From JAGQKC01 sp965223675 (GTDB lineage Bacteria; Nitrospirota; Nitrospiria; Nitrospirales; UBA8639): DNA of 64,000 nucleotides. Shown here piece by piece: positions 51,098 to 59,223 of the stretch. The notes beneath the pieces were generated by a model that was not told the DNA's origin, made no database searches, and saw only the letters and a program-made list of their open reading frames with translations. The number at the start of each line of letters is the position of its first letter. Position 1 is the first letter of the stretch. Both the position numbers and the translations under genes were made by a program. The stretch spans positions 3,348,001-3,412,000 of the forward strand of contig OZ245013.1 of assembly GCA_965223675.1 (NCBI GenBank), given 5' to 3'.

Positions 51098-53635
51098 TTA
51101 GGACCTGGAGAGCGGAGTTGAAGAACAGCTTTCAACAAAGTCTGCGTTCTCTGTAGAATTGAAAATCTTCCATCCAAGTTTTTGCGGTATACTTTCCAAG
51201 CCTAGTCTAGACGCAGTCGTCTTCACGTTCTCAAAGCCTGAAGTCGAAAACGATAAGGGACTTGGGAGGAAACCCGTGAAACCAGGGTGCGCCCCTTCAC
51301 GACCTCCGGGTATAAAACTGCTAAACTTGCCATCCTTCTGAGCCGCACAACGAGCCGCGAACAATCCAGAAACCTTCAAAATCTCCTCAGGCAATGGGGC
51401 AATGGTTTCACCAAGATTTTGGATTGGTGCACGAATATCCACTATTCCGTTACCCCCAAATCGGGAAGACGTATCAATCGTACTAAATGGATCAATTAGA
51501 ATAGCTGAGTCTGCGATAAAGGTGACGTCCCCACCATCCCCAAAATCAGCACTGCTGTCGATAAGACTGTTCTGAACGATAATAAAATCTGGATCAATAT
51601 TGATGCTGCCTGCGTTCGCAGATCCCTCTTGCACCCGGCTCGTAATATCACTGTTGACTATCTGAATAAGATTATCAGCAGTAAGCTTGATATTCCCACC
51701 TACAGCATTATCGGCTTGAGTGGTAACAATACTATTGTCAACAAGAATAGTGTCAGTGACATTGAGATTTATGTTTCCCGCATTTGCAGCGCCATCTTCT
51801 GTAGAAATGCTTTCTGCTGAAATGGAGGATCCTGTAGTGAGAGAGAGCTCTCCTACCATCACGTTAATATTACCACTAGCTCCTGGCCCCATTGTTACGG
51901 ATCTTATACTGCCTTGATCAGTAATTCGGAGGTTGTCCGCCATAACTGTTAGGCTGCCGCCAGGTCCCGTTCCGGGGTTACTGGCTACGCTGAACCCTGT
52001 ACGAAATTCTCTAGCGGTCGGATCAGGCGAATCGGCTAGTCCTTGAATTAAAATGTCCCTTGCGCTAATTGTCAAAGCCCCAGCAGCACCACTGGAGGCA
52101 GTGATACTATCAATTGAGGCGGCGTTTTCAACTATGAGACTCTCACCGAGGACAATGTCGACTCTCGATGCATTTCCCGAACCAGCGGTGGCTGACTGAA
52201 TTTGTGAGTCATTTGTCAAACGCAAATTATTTGCGCTAATAATAACGTCGCCGGCATCTCCGGTTCCAAAGGTATTGGCCACAATATTACCGCCAAAGTC
52301 ATTCCCAATAACCGATATGTCACCATTCACCATCAGTTCGATAGTACCCGCTCGCCCTTCTCCGCCGGTTACTGAAGCGACGAAGCCACCTTGCATCTGC
52401 AATGCGTTTGCTGTTACTCGGATATCACCTGGGTTTCCTGGGCCGCTAGTCAGACTGGAAAGGCCCACTATTGGGCCGAAATCCGCCGTCGGAGGAGTGT
52501 CGGTAGAAAGCAGGACTGTATCAGCATGTATCTCTATGTCTCCAAGATCCCCACCTGTCATAGGAAGAGGGGCAAAAGTACGAACGATGCTATCACGCAC
52601 CTCAAGACTTTCACCCGCATTGACGTTGATATGCCCACCGTCTCTTGGACCAGTTACATTCGCTTCAAGCAACGTACTGTTAATAAGTTTCACATTCTCG
52701 GCGACTTCTATGTCAATACCTGCCTCAAGAGAACTAACCAGTGATCCTTCAGACGATCCGGTAGTGTTGGCAGAAATTCTTGCCCGATCGACGGTGAGGA
52801 GACCGCTCCGAATGATCACCCTTCCGCTAATTTCCCCATCGACATTGACAGAGGCACTATCAGAAAGCTCTATCTGACCAAATGATGTCGCACTGACTTG
52901 AATCTCTGTTGTATCAGTTAACGTCGCTGTACCAGATGAAGCTAGACTCACAAGAATTATTTTTCCGTCTGGAGCTTTAAGGTTTCCACCTGATATTTCG
53001 ATATCCCCTGCCACAAACGATAGGGTTTTTCCTTCAGGCACTTCTAGGCTGCTCTGAGCGATACTGACCCCTTGAGGGGTTCCCTCTCCCAAAAATCCAA
53101 ACGCCTCAGGTTGAGCCGTGGTGAGCACGCTCTCTTCAGCGAGATTGTCATGAAAGATTCCGTTTTCACCCAATTTAATAAAATCCGCAGTGCTGCTGTA
53201 GAAGGCTCCCTTCACATCCAGGGTCGCGTTGGGTCCAAACATCACTCCAGCTGGGTTAAGAAGAAAAAGGTTTGCATTGTCAATTGTAGAAGCAAGGGTT
53301 CCATCAATATTAGACACATTAGACCCGGTCACTCGACTCAAAACGTTGGCTATCGAATCTGGACCTGTGAAGGTGGCGCTTTTCCCTGCCTCAATGCTGA
53401 ACTGAGAAAAACTGTGGAAGAGATTGTTACCAACTCTCGTTCCCAGATCATGGGTAATGAGATGATCACTCGTTGTGACGCCGTTAGAAAGCTGCTGTCC
53501 GTTGGGGAGAGTTCCCGGTCCTACAGTCTGACCTGGTGAGCCTCCAAGCGTACCATCTAAAACAACCTGGGCCTGGCTGACAGATGCCAGCAATCCATGG
53601 ATGAGTATTGCGCCCGCTAGATTCTTACTAAACAT
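51098..53635 (-). CDS. filamentous-haemagglutinin-type exoprotein (TpsA-like), 845 aa
   Basis: An 845-residue paralogue of the 1021-residue protein. The signal peptide is MFSKNLAGAILIHGLLASVSQAQ. The TPS domain has RVGNNLFHSFSQFSIEAGKSATF, VLSRVTGSNVSNIDGTL, ANLFLLNPAGVMFGPNATLDVKGAFYSSTADFIKLG. The beta-helix body and the C-terminal module (DPFSTIDTSSRFGGNG, APLPEEILKVSGLFAARCAAQKDG and the closing ESCSST) match the other paralogue closely. The paired Cys near the C terminus is again present. Both genes probably arose by duplication. It lies downstream of a lipoprotein, exported helical protein and metzincin on the same strand. Confidence 0.9.
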   Translation of the reverse strand: MFSKNLAGAILIHGLLASVSQAQVVLDGTLGGSPGQTVGPGTLPNGQQLSNGVTTSDHLITHDLGTRVGNNLFHSFSQFSIEAGKSATFTGPDSIANVLSRVTGSNVSNIDGTLASTIDNANLFLLNPAGVMFGPNATLDVKGAFYSSTADFIKLGENGIFHDNLAEESVLTTAQPEAFGFLGEGTPQGVSIAQSSLEVPEGKTLSFVAGDIEISGGNLKAPDGKIILVSLASSGTATLTDTTEIQVSATSFGQIELSDSASVNVDGEISGRVIIRSGLLTVDRARISANTTGSSEGSLVSSLEAGIDIEVAENVKLINSTLLEANVTGPRDGGHINVNAGESLEVRDSIVRTFAPLPMTGGDLGDIEIHADTVLLSTDTPPTADFGPIVGLSSLTSGPGNPGDIRVTANALQMQGGFVASVTGGEGRAGTIELMVNGDISVIGNDFGGNIVANTFGTGDAGDVIISANNLRLTNDSQIQSATAGSGNASRVDIVLGESLIVENAASIDSITASSGAAGALTISARDILIQGLADSPDPTAREFRTGFSVASNPGTGPGGSLTVMADNLRITDQGSIRSVTMGPGASGNINVMVGELSLTTGSSISAESISTEDGAANAGNINLNVTDTILVDNSIVTTQADNAVGGNIKLTADNLIQIVNSDITSRVQEGSANAGSINIDPDFIIVQNSLIDSSADFGDGGDVTFIADSAILIDPFSTIDTSSRFGGNGIVDIRAPIQNLGETIAPLPEEILKVSGLFAARCAAQKDGKFSSFIPGGREGAHPGFTGFLPSPLSFSTSGFENVKTTASRLGLESIPQKLGWKIFNSTENADFVESCSSTPLSRS

Positions 53636-53842
53636 GAGTCAGTTCTTGCTTATTAGAACTCCGTATAGAAATTTTACATTCCCTTAATTCGATACCTTCA
53701 AATCTAATAAGACATCATTAACCATCAGGAGAAGACTAGCTTTCGTACCATATATATTTTTATGGATCACCACAAATCAACTTGTGATAAATACCGTGTG
53801 ATTATTTATTTAAGTAATATTACTTTTTCTAGTAATCTCTTT

Positions 53843-54244
53843 CTAGGATGTTGATTTTATCAGTATTGCTTTTCCGTCATTATCTGTTTCAATATCTAAT
53901 TTTCCTTTGTCATCTTTTTTAATTTTGATTGTAGCCTTCTCGTTTGCGCCATCTATTTTTTTCTCACGAACTATGCGAAATGTGGCGTCTGTAGTCGTGT
54001 CTCTTAGGGTGTATATTATTTGACCTTCTTCAATTTTTAGGATCTCAGCTCCTGTATCCGGGTCGGCAATATTCCCTCCAATTTTTCCTCCTCCGCCAAT
54101 ACATGGATAAAAACAAGTCCCACCTGAGCCTTGATTCGTCCATCGTGTCCCATCAATATGAATGTCAATAAGAGGTTGGTCACAACCTGCTAAAAAAACC
54201 CCAAAGAATAATAACCCCAAGTATAGGCGAAATGTGCTCATCAT
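53843..54244 (-). CDS. small hypothetical lipoprotein
   Basis: A 133-residue protein with a lipoprotein signal (RLYLGLLFFGVFLAGCDQP). The mature part contains GTCFYPCIGGGGKIGG, with a Cys pair and glycine-rich loop, then a beta-rich charged C terminus (IKIKKDDKGKLDIETDNDGKAILIKS). No family is recognised. It lies in a run of minus-strand exported proteins 207 bp upstream of the 845-residue haemagglutinin-like gene. A surface or periplasmic partner is plausible. Confidence 0.65.
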   Translation of the reverse strand: MMSTFRLYLGLLFFGVFLAGCDQPLIDIHIDGTRWTNQGSGGTCFYPCIGGGGKIGGNIADPDTGAEILKIEEGQIIYTLRDTTTDATFRIVREKKIDGANEKATIKIKKDDKGKLDIETDNDGKAILIKSTS

Positions 54245-54415
54245 AACACCTCCTTTAAAATGATAAATCTAAATAGCATTGCTCATATTTTTCAGAAGAA
54301 ACAGAGACTAAAGCACTAAGTAGGTCTGGGACGTACGATCTTGCAAAATTGAACTGATACGGATGGATAACACTTGGAAAAGAGAATAATAATCATGAAA
54401 TTTTTACTCTATACC

Positions 54416-55330
54416 TTATGAACAGAACTGCCCTTTTCTTACATCTGAATCGCAAGGTGCCTCACCATGTGGAGTACTCATTCGACTCGTATTGTAAAGT
54501 TCTTTTATAAAGGCATAACTGGAGCTTCCTGGTTTTGCATTCTTTAATAATTCTTCAAATAGCTCTGTTGCCTCATCTAAGCCAGTTAAAGCAAACCCCG
54601 TGAGTTTCTCTCGAACTTCGTCTCGATCACTTTCTTTTTTTAAGTCCAGTGGAGGAGAGGGACAATGTTTTTTGGCCGTCTCAAGGTCAGCTTTTAATTT
54701 ACGCACCCTGCTTTTACTTGGTAGCGAATTATTGGAGGGCAGTAATTTAAGAGGAAGGCATTTAAGGATTTCCATACAAGCCAGGCCCATCTGTGTCTTT
54801 ATTTCGGACAATGCTCCCTCTGACTCAGCAGATACATCTCCTTGAAGAGGTATTAGCGTGTTGATGTTCTCTTCTTTTCTCATAGTATTGACCCAATTCG
54901 ATAATGCTATTCTCCCGACTTTTTTCGCATGGGAATTAATATTTCCAAATTTTTTTATAAATTCATCAATTTTTAATTTTGCGTCCAATCCAGCTCGTCC
55001 CCCGATCACTCCCAGTGTATTAACTGCGGCGAAACAATTAGAGTCTCGCAAAGTCTTGGTCGTAACGGGATTTTTAAAAGGACCTAAACAGTGCTCATCA
55101 AATCCCTTGTAAAGCTCCTGGACTCGTCCTTTATTCGATACTTCCTCCCTAATTCTAGAAACAGGTAATTTACCTTTGAAGTCACCAGCTTTTTGTAGGT
55201 CAGTAAGAAATTCCCAAACGCCTTGTTGTTCTTTCGTTGCGGCTGTGCTCGCTGATAGGAAGATATTAATAAACGGTGTGCAGGACAATATTATTCCGAT
55301 GATGATCAGTATTATTGTTTTCTGTCGCAT
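54416..55330 (-). CDS. exported helical hypothetical protein
   Basis: A 304-residue protein with an N-terminal signal (KTIILIIIGIILSCTPFINIF; the Cys may be a lipid site). The mature domain is alpha-helical and HEAT-like: SNCFAAVNTLGVIGGRAGLDAKLKIDEFIKKFGN, KVGRIALSNWVNTMRK and GFALTGLDEATELFEELLKNAKPGSS. Several Cys (LACMEILKCL and C-terminal EAPCDSDV, GQFCS) could form disulfides. No family is known to me. It lies 65 bp downstream of the metzincin gene, probably in one operon. Confidence 0.62.
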   Translation of the reverse strand: MRQKTIILIIIGIILSCTPFINIFLSASTAATKEQQGVWEFLTDLQKAGDFKGKLPVSRIREEVSNKGRVQELYKGFDEHCLGPFKNPVTTKTLRDSNCFAAVNTLGVIGGRAGLDAKLKIDEFIKKFGNINSHAKKVGRIALSNWVNTMRKEENINTLIPLQGDVSAESEGALSEIKTQMGLACMEILKCLPLKLLPSNNSLPSKSRVRKLKADLETAKKHCPSPPLDLKKESDRDEVREKLTGFALTGLDEATELFEELLKNAKPGSSSYAFIKELYNTSRMSTPHGEAPCDSDVRKGQFCS

Positions 55331-55395
55331 AGCATTTCCTCCAATACACCAAATATCATTGGTAAAGTAACTTCAGATAGCTTTAAACATTCCTG

Positions 55396-56253
55396 TCAAA
55401 CTTGACCTTCGCGCAACATAAAACAATCCTCTGAACTCAATTTTGTTGATTCTTCAGCAACGGGCACATGCATAACCGTCGATTGATCGTCCGTATGCCA
55501 TAGATGCTTATTATGTCCAAATTCATGAAGCCAGAGTATCCCCTCCATTTCCAATCCTTTGTCCTTCCGTCTTGTAATGGCAATGGACTGGCCGCCCATT
55601 TCAGAACAAGCGTCAAACCTTTCTCCGGATTGGTCCATATGGCCTTCGCAAAACTTGATTTCCTTTACAATTTTGATTTGACTTTGGTCTGCGCTCCATA
55701 CTTTTTCTAAATCGGATTGGGAACAAATGATTCCGTCGCTCAGACAATCAAGTAATCCAACAAGTAATTCAAGTGGATTGGGGTCATCTTCAAGTCCGAC
55801 TTCAGTGGGTTCGCCTGGGGGAAAATTAAAAGTAGGGATTTTTGTTGGTTCTAACGAGTCCGGAATATCTGTAAATTTTGCGACTAAGTTGATCTTGCAT
55901 GCAAAGTCGTTCCTCATATCAATGAATTCATTCTTACAGTCTGACGTTTGGTTACCTTCTCCACAATCTGCAACAAGTGAGGCATATGTCAAAATATCTT
56001 TGACCTCATCAATGGTAATCTCGGTCTCAGGTGTTATACTCTTGGTCTTATTATGAGGTGGTGGGGTATTTTCGAATCGACTGACTGATATTGGGTATTC
56101 CACCAACGATTGCACTGAATAAGGAGGTGCTTCAGCTCCTGAGGTAGAAATATTGATTCGAATCCATCCACCTCGACTGACCGCAAAAATCATAACTAAA
56201 GGAAGTACAATAATAATTGAAATGAGCAATCTATACCGCCGAATAAAATTCAT
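55396..56253 (-). CDS. secreted metzincin-type zinc protease
   Basis: A 285-residue protein with an N-terminal membrane or signal segment (RLLISIIIVLPLVMIFAVS). The catalytic zinc motif is HEFGHNKHLWH (HExxHxxxxxH; His243, Glu244, His247, His253), followed by a Met-turn with Met261 in STVMHV, which places it in the metzincin clan (matrixin- or snapalysin-like). Several Cys pairs in the N-terminal part (ADCGEGNQTSDCK) suggest an extracytoplasmic protein. It heads the minus-strand run that ends in the two haemagglutinin-like genes, so it may process these exoproteins. The family is otherwise not recognised. Confidence 0.8.
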   Translation of the reverse strand: MNFIRRYRLLISIIIVLPLVMIFAVSRGGWIRINISTSGAEAPPYSVQSLVEYPISVSRFENTPPPHNKTKSITPETEITIDEVKDILTYASLVADCGEGNQTSDCKNEFIDMRNDFACKINLVAKFTDIPDSLEPTKIPTFNFPPGEPTEVGLEDDPNPLELLVGLLDCLSDGIICSQSDLEKVWSADQSQIKIVKEIKFCEGHMDQSGERFDACSEMGGQSIAITRRKDKGLEMEGILWLHEFGHNKHLWHTDDQSTVMHVPVAEESTKLSSEDCFMLREGQV

Positions 56254-56650
56254 GATGTCTCCTTTTCACCAAGTATATTTAGGAAAAAGGGAAGTCGAGT
56301 ACTTCAAATGAGGGTGATGATATGCAATGTGACATAAGGATAAGAGTATGAGTTCTAACATTGGCGATTACTCGCAGACATTTTCTCTATTCTTCCAAGA
56401 CAGTCTTTACGACTGGCAATCAAGTTAACTTAAGATTTTTGCTTATCTCCTAACTTGGGGGATTTCATGAATTTAACAGCAATTGTAATGCCGCAGCGTG
56501 TTCATCCTTGTACTATTATCGAATTAAAGACTTGACTGTGTTTGGAGATTTATTTTCACCAAATAAACTAATACGAATGTATCTATTTAGATACTTTTTG
56601 TATCCTTTTGGATAACCCGGATGTGGATCTTTATCTTCCTTACAAACATG
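56254..56650. other. intergenic, no gene seen
   Basis: A 397-bp AT-rich gap upstream of the metzincin gene. A small inverted repeat GTATC-TATTTA-GATAC followed by T5 lies near 56578-56600 and may be a weak terminator or operator. No reading frame is supported. Confidence 0.35.
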
Positions 56651-56704
56651 AAAAAAGCGCAATAACGTTGCTCCTTTCTTCAGAAAGGATTACTGCGATT
56701 GCGC
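56651..56704 (-). terminator. strong rho-independent terminator, minus strand
   Basis: Read on the minus strand, an outer stem GCGCAAT/ATTGCGC (56698-56704 with 56657-56663) encloses an inner hairpin CCTTTCT-GA-AGAAAGG, and T6 follows (56656-56651). It begins directly after the stop of the small minus-strand frame at 56705. Confidence 0.7.
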
Positions 56705-56926
56705 CTACAACTTCCGGCCTTCGGTCTTGAACCATTCAAGGCCTCTCAAATTTTTAGGAGATTGTTCGGAACTGTAGGCTTCATAACCTAAGTTGTCAAA
56801 CCAATGCTTTGCTCTTGCAATCGTTTGACGCTTGAAAAAATGCTGTGGTATCGTCGTTAAATCGTTTAAGGGTTTTCCCAATATTTCATTGATTTTCAAG
56901 GAATTTTTCTTATGGCTCCAGAACAA
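56705..56926 (-). CDS. possible small protein antisense to the Mrp-ATPase start
   Basis: A 73-codon frame starting only at TTG codons (56926 or 56896); no ATG is available. The C terminus IARAKHWFDNLGYEAYSSEQSPKNLRGLEWFKTEGRKL looks protein-like. It overlaps the start of the Mrp gene by 15 bp if the outer start is used. The strong terminator just after its stop is the best sign that a transcript exists on this strand. It may be a gene remnant or the coding part of a small RNA. No family is recognised. Confidence 0.3.
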   Translation of the reverse strand: MFWSHKKNSLKINEILGKPLNDLTTIPQHFFKRQTIARAKHWFDNLGYEAYSSEQSPKNLRGLEWFKTEGRKL

Positions 56927-57832
56927 GATCTAAGGTCGATTCTCGATAAACTGGACTACACCGACGATGCTCGGGTGGTTGAGCAGATTGCGGCGCAAAC
57001 CAAAGTCGTCAAGGACCGTTTAGCGGGTATCCGAAACAAAGTCGTCGTCATGAGTGGCAAAGGTGGGGTTGGTAAGAGCATGACGACGGTCAATCTGGCT
57101 CTGGCCTTAGCTCGAGCCAGTCAGAAGGTTGGGCTTGTCGATGTCGATTTGAATGGACCATGCGTGCCACAGATGTTGGGGATTCGGGGTCAAGAACTGA
57201 CCTATGGACCAGAAGGTGCTGTGCCCCCTGTTGGTCCTCTTGGTGTTAAAGTCGCGTCGATGGATTTCTTGCTTAATACCAATGCGCCTGTTCGATGGAA
57301 GGGGCCGATGGATTTAAGTCCAGTCTGGTTGGGCATGACGGAAATGAACGTGATTCGAGAGTTTCTCTCTGATATCGTGTGGGGAGAGCTAGATTATCTG
57401 CTTGCCGATCTTCCTCCAGGGGCTGCGGCTGATAAGCCTCCTTTATTATCTGGTTTGATCTCCGATCTAGCAGGAGCGGTGGTTGTGACCACTCCTTCCG
57501 AAGTGGCCTCAAATGTTGTTCAAAAATCAATTGCTTATGCGCAAGAAGTGGGGATAGAAGTGCTTGGCGTGATCGAGAATATGAGCCAATATCGTTGTCC
57601 TTCATGTGGCGAAGAAAATCCGCTATTTGAAGGCGATACGGAAACGATGTGCGAAGCATTGGGTCTTCCATTGTTAGGGCGAATTCCATTTGATCGCACG
57701 TTTGCCAAAACATTTGATAAAGGGGCTCCGCTTTTAGATGAATCCTACCCCACGATTCAAAAATATCAAGAGATTGCTAAGAAGATCCAAACACTTCTAG
57801 ACTATAAAAAGGTCCTCGCAGAAAAACTGTGA
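56912..57832 (+). CDS. Mrp/NBP35-family P-loop ATPase
   Basis: A 306-residue Fe-S carrier ATPase. The deviant Walker A is VVVMSGKGGVGKSMTTVNLALALA, the switch region is VGLVDVDLNGPCVPQMLG, Walker B is YLLADLPPG and the CPSCG motif (about residue 230) binds a bridging [4Fe-4S] cluster between subunits. The N-terminal 45 residues replace the usual MIP18 domain. Such proteins deliver Fe-S clusters. An AAGGA precedes the start. The gene is 93 bp before the PCP-reductase-like gene, and the pairing suggests a shared Fe-S or tetrapyrrole-related task. Confidence 0.92.
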   Translation: MAPEQDLRSILDKLDYTDDARVVEQIAAQTKVVKDRLAGIRNKVVVMSGKGGVGKSMTTVNLALALARASQKVGLVDVDLNGPCVPQMLGIRGQELTYGPEGAVPPVGPLGVKVASMDFLLNTNAPVRWKGPMDLSPVWLGMTEMNVIREFLSDIVWGELDYLLADLPPGAAADKPPLLSGLISDLAGAVVVTTPSEVASNVVQKSIAYAQEVGIEVLGVIENMSQYRCPSCGEENPLFEGDTETMCEALGLPLLGRIPFDRTFAKTFDKGAPLLDESYPTIQKYQEIAKKIQTLLDYKKVLAEKL

Positions 57833-57872
57833 CCATAAAGGAATAAAAAGTAAAGCGCAAAATCAAGAAGTT

Positions 57873-57917
57873 GAAACGAGATACGAACGACTAGCAACGA
57901 GCGACGAGAAACGAAGG
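57873..57917. repeat. short-repeat cluster (ACGAGATACGAACGA / AACGAGCGACGAG)
   Basis: The 93-bp gap between the Mrp and PCP-reductase-like genes contains AACGAGATACGAACGAC, AGCAACGAGCGACGAG and AAACGAAGGG in a row. This is the clearest cluster of the word family and ends just before the Shine-Dalgarno (GGGAG). Confidence 0.6.
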
Positions 57918-57925
57918 GAGATGTT

Positions 57926-58696
57926 ATGAAATTTGTCTGTTTAAATTGTGAAACATATATGGGATTTGAAAAAGTTGAACAGCCAGCGGAAGGGTCGCTG
58001 GGTGTCTTCTTCAAATGTCCTTCATGTGAGGCGAAATTTTCAATGGTGACCAATCCAGGTGAAACTCAAATGGTGAGTTCTCTCGGTGTTCAACTTGGCG
58101 GCAGAACAGCTGCTCCAACTCCTTTGGAAATGACGCGAGGTGGCCTAAAAGAAGAAGTGGGTGCCGGTGCAGGTCAAATGGCTGCGTATCTTAATGAGAA
58201 GATCCAAGCTGGCGAATCCCCTACTCCTTCTGTTGCAGCACCAGCTGCTATGTCCGGGGCTCCTGGACAAACTGGGGAATCTTCAGAAGGGGGATGTCCC
58301 TTTTCTGCAATGGTCGCGCAAATGGGTCTTGGGTCGTCAGGTTCTGCGGGAACATCAACGCCGGCCGGGCCTGCTCTAACCTGGACCCCAGATGCACAAG
58401 AACGCTTGGATAAACTTCCTTCCTTTGTCGCACCGATGGTCCGAAGTAGCGTGGAGACTTATGCCCGAAAACATGGGTTTGAAAAAATTACTCTTCAAGT
58501 GATGGACGATTCCAAGAATGCATCAGATGGCATGGAATGGTCGCCGGAAGCCAAAGCTCGATTGAACAACATTCCTGACTTCATTCAGCCAATGGCCAAA
58601 AAAGAAATCGAACGATTAGCAAAAGAACAAGGCGCCACGTCCATCTCGGCAGAGCTTATGGAAGCGGCCAAAGAAAAGTTCATGAAGTTTATGTAG
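57926..58696 (+). CDS. zinc-ribbon protein with two PCP-reductase-like domains
   Basis: A 256-residue protein. The N terminus has a zinc ribbon: CLNCETYMGFEKVEQ, then FFKCPSCEAKFS (two CxxC). A Pro/Ala/Gly-rich linker contains EGGCPFSAM. The C-terminal half has two tandem copies of the domain found at the C terminus of light-independent protochlorophyllide reductase subunit B: LTWTPDAQERLDKLPSFVAPMVRSSVETYARKHGFEKIT and MEWSPEAKARLNNIPDFIQPMAKKEIERLAKEQG. The organism shows no sign of chlorophyll synthesis here, so the domain probably has another role, perhaps with the Mrp ATPase upstream. Such proteins recur in Nitrospira. Confidence 0.88.
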   Translation: MKFVCLNCETYMGFEKVEQPAEGSLGVFFKCPSCEAKFSMVTNPGETQMVSSLGVQLGGRTAAPTPLEMTRGGLKEEVGAGAGQMAAYLNEKIQAGESPTPSVAAPAAMSGAPGQTGESSEGGCPFSAMVAQMGLGSSGSAGTSTPAGPALTWTPDAQERLDKLPSFVAPMVRSSVETYARKHGFEKITLQVMDDSKNASDGMEWSPEAKARLNNIPDFIQPMAKKEIERLAKEQGATSISAELMEAAKEKFMKFM

Positions 58697-58874
58697 CTAT
58701 AGCGAATCAAAATATGCTCCAGTTACCTACTTGATGATCTCAGCGCTGTTCGTAGGCCAAGGTTATACCCGCCTGGCCGACATTCTTTCAATTGATACGT
58801 GTTAATGACGCAGGGAGAATCAGTCTTTAGTCTGTGGACTTGAAATCGATTCGGTATAACTGAAACGGCCATAG
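58697..58874 (-). repeat. MITE-like repeat, copy 3, inverted and longer
   Basis: Read on the minus strand it begins CTATGGCCGTTTCAG and ends ATTTTGATTCGCTATAG, the same ends as copies 1 and 2. It is 178 bp rather than about 96, so the interior differs. It starts directly after the TAG stop of the PCP-reductase-like gene. Confidence 0.65.
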
Positions 58875-58894
58875 TAACCAAGCGCCTTATCCTC

Positions 58895-58928
58895 AAAGGC
58901 GGCTCTTGAAAAAGAGCCGCCTTTTTTT
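58895..58928 (+). terminator. strong rho-independent terminator
   Basis: A 13-bp stem AAAGGCGGCTCTT/AAGAGCCGCCTTT with a GAAA loop, followed by more T. It ends the Mrp/PCP-reductase-like unit. A near copy stands at 60021. Confidence 0.9.
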
Positions 58929-58972
58929 GTGCCTAAGTTAGTAACTCTGTCATACTCCCTCCAGAAACTAAA

Positions 58973-59012
58973 TCGGAATATATTCCGAAAATATCAGATA
59001 AATTCGGAATAT
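58973..59012. promoter_or_regulatory. 16-bp palindrome plus half-site upstream of hicBA
   Basis: TCGGAATATATTCCGA at 58973-58988 is a perfect palindrome, and TTCGGAATAT at 59003-59012 repeats its half. Two operators about 30 bp apart (three turns) fit binding by the HicB antitoxin or the XRE protein encoded downstream. It lies 210 bp before hicB. Confidence 0.5.
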
Positions 59013-59223
59013 GTGATCACAGTCAATAGTTTTACTGGCAAGAGGGCTCCAATGGGGACGGGGGTCGTTCCCTTCTCGCTGAATGCGCCCATATGCCGCT
59101 TACTATCCGTTGGTTTCAGCATATAGGGAGACGTAACACCTGAAGTTCGATTGACAGGTGACCGACACTTTATTTACGGTTCGAGATAATCCGGCTTAGA
59201 CACTCCAGAAATGGAGGGATACC

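Noticed and set aside
58929..59126. Plus-strand 65-codon frame after the terminator upstream of hicB
   Set aside because: It starts with GTG inside the terminator T-run, overlaps the palindromic operator, and its translation has no protein-like pattern.
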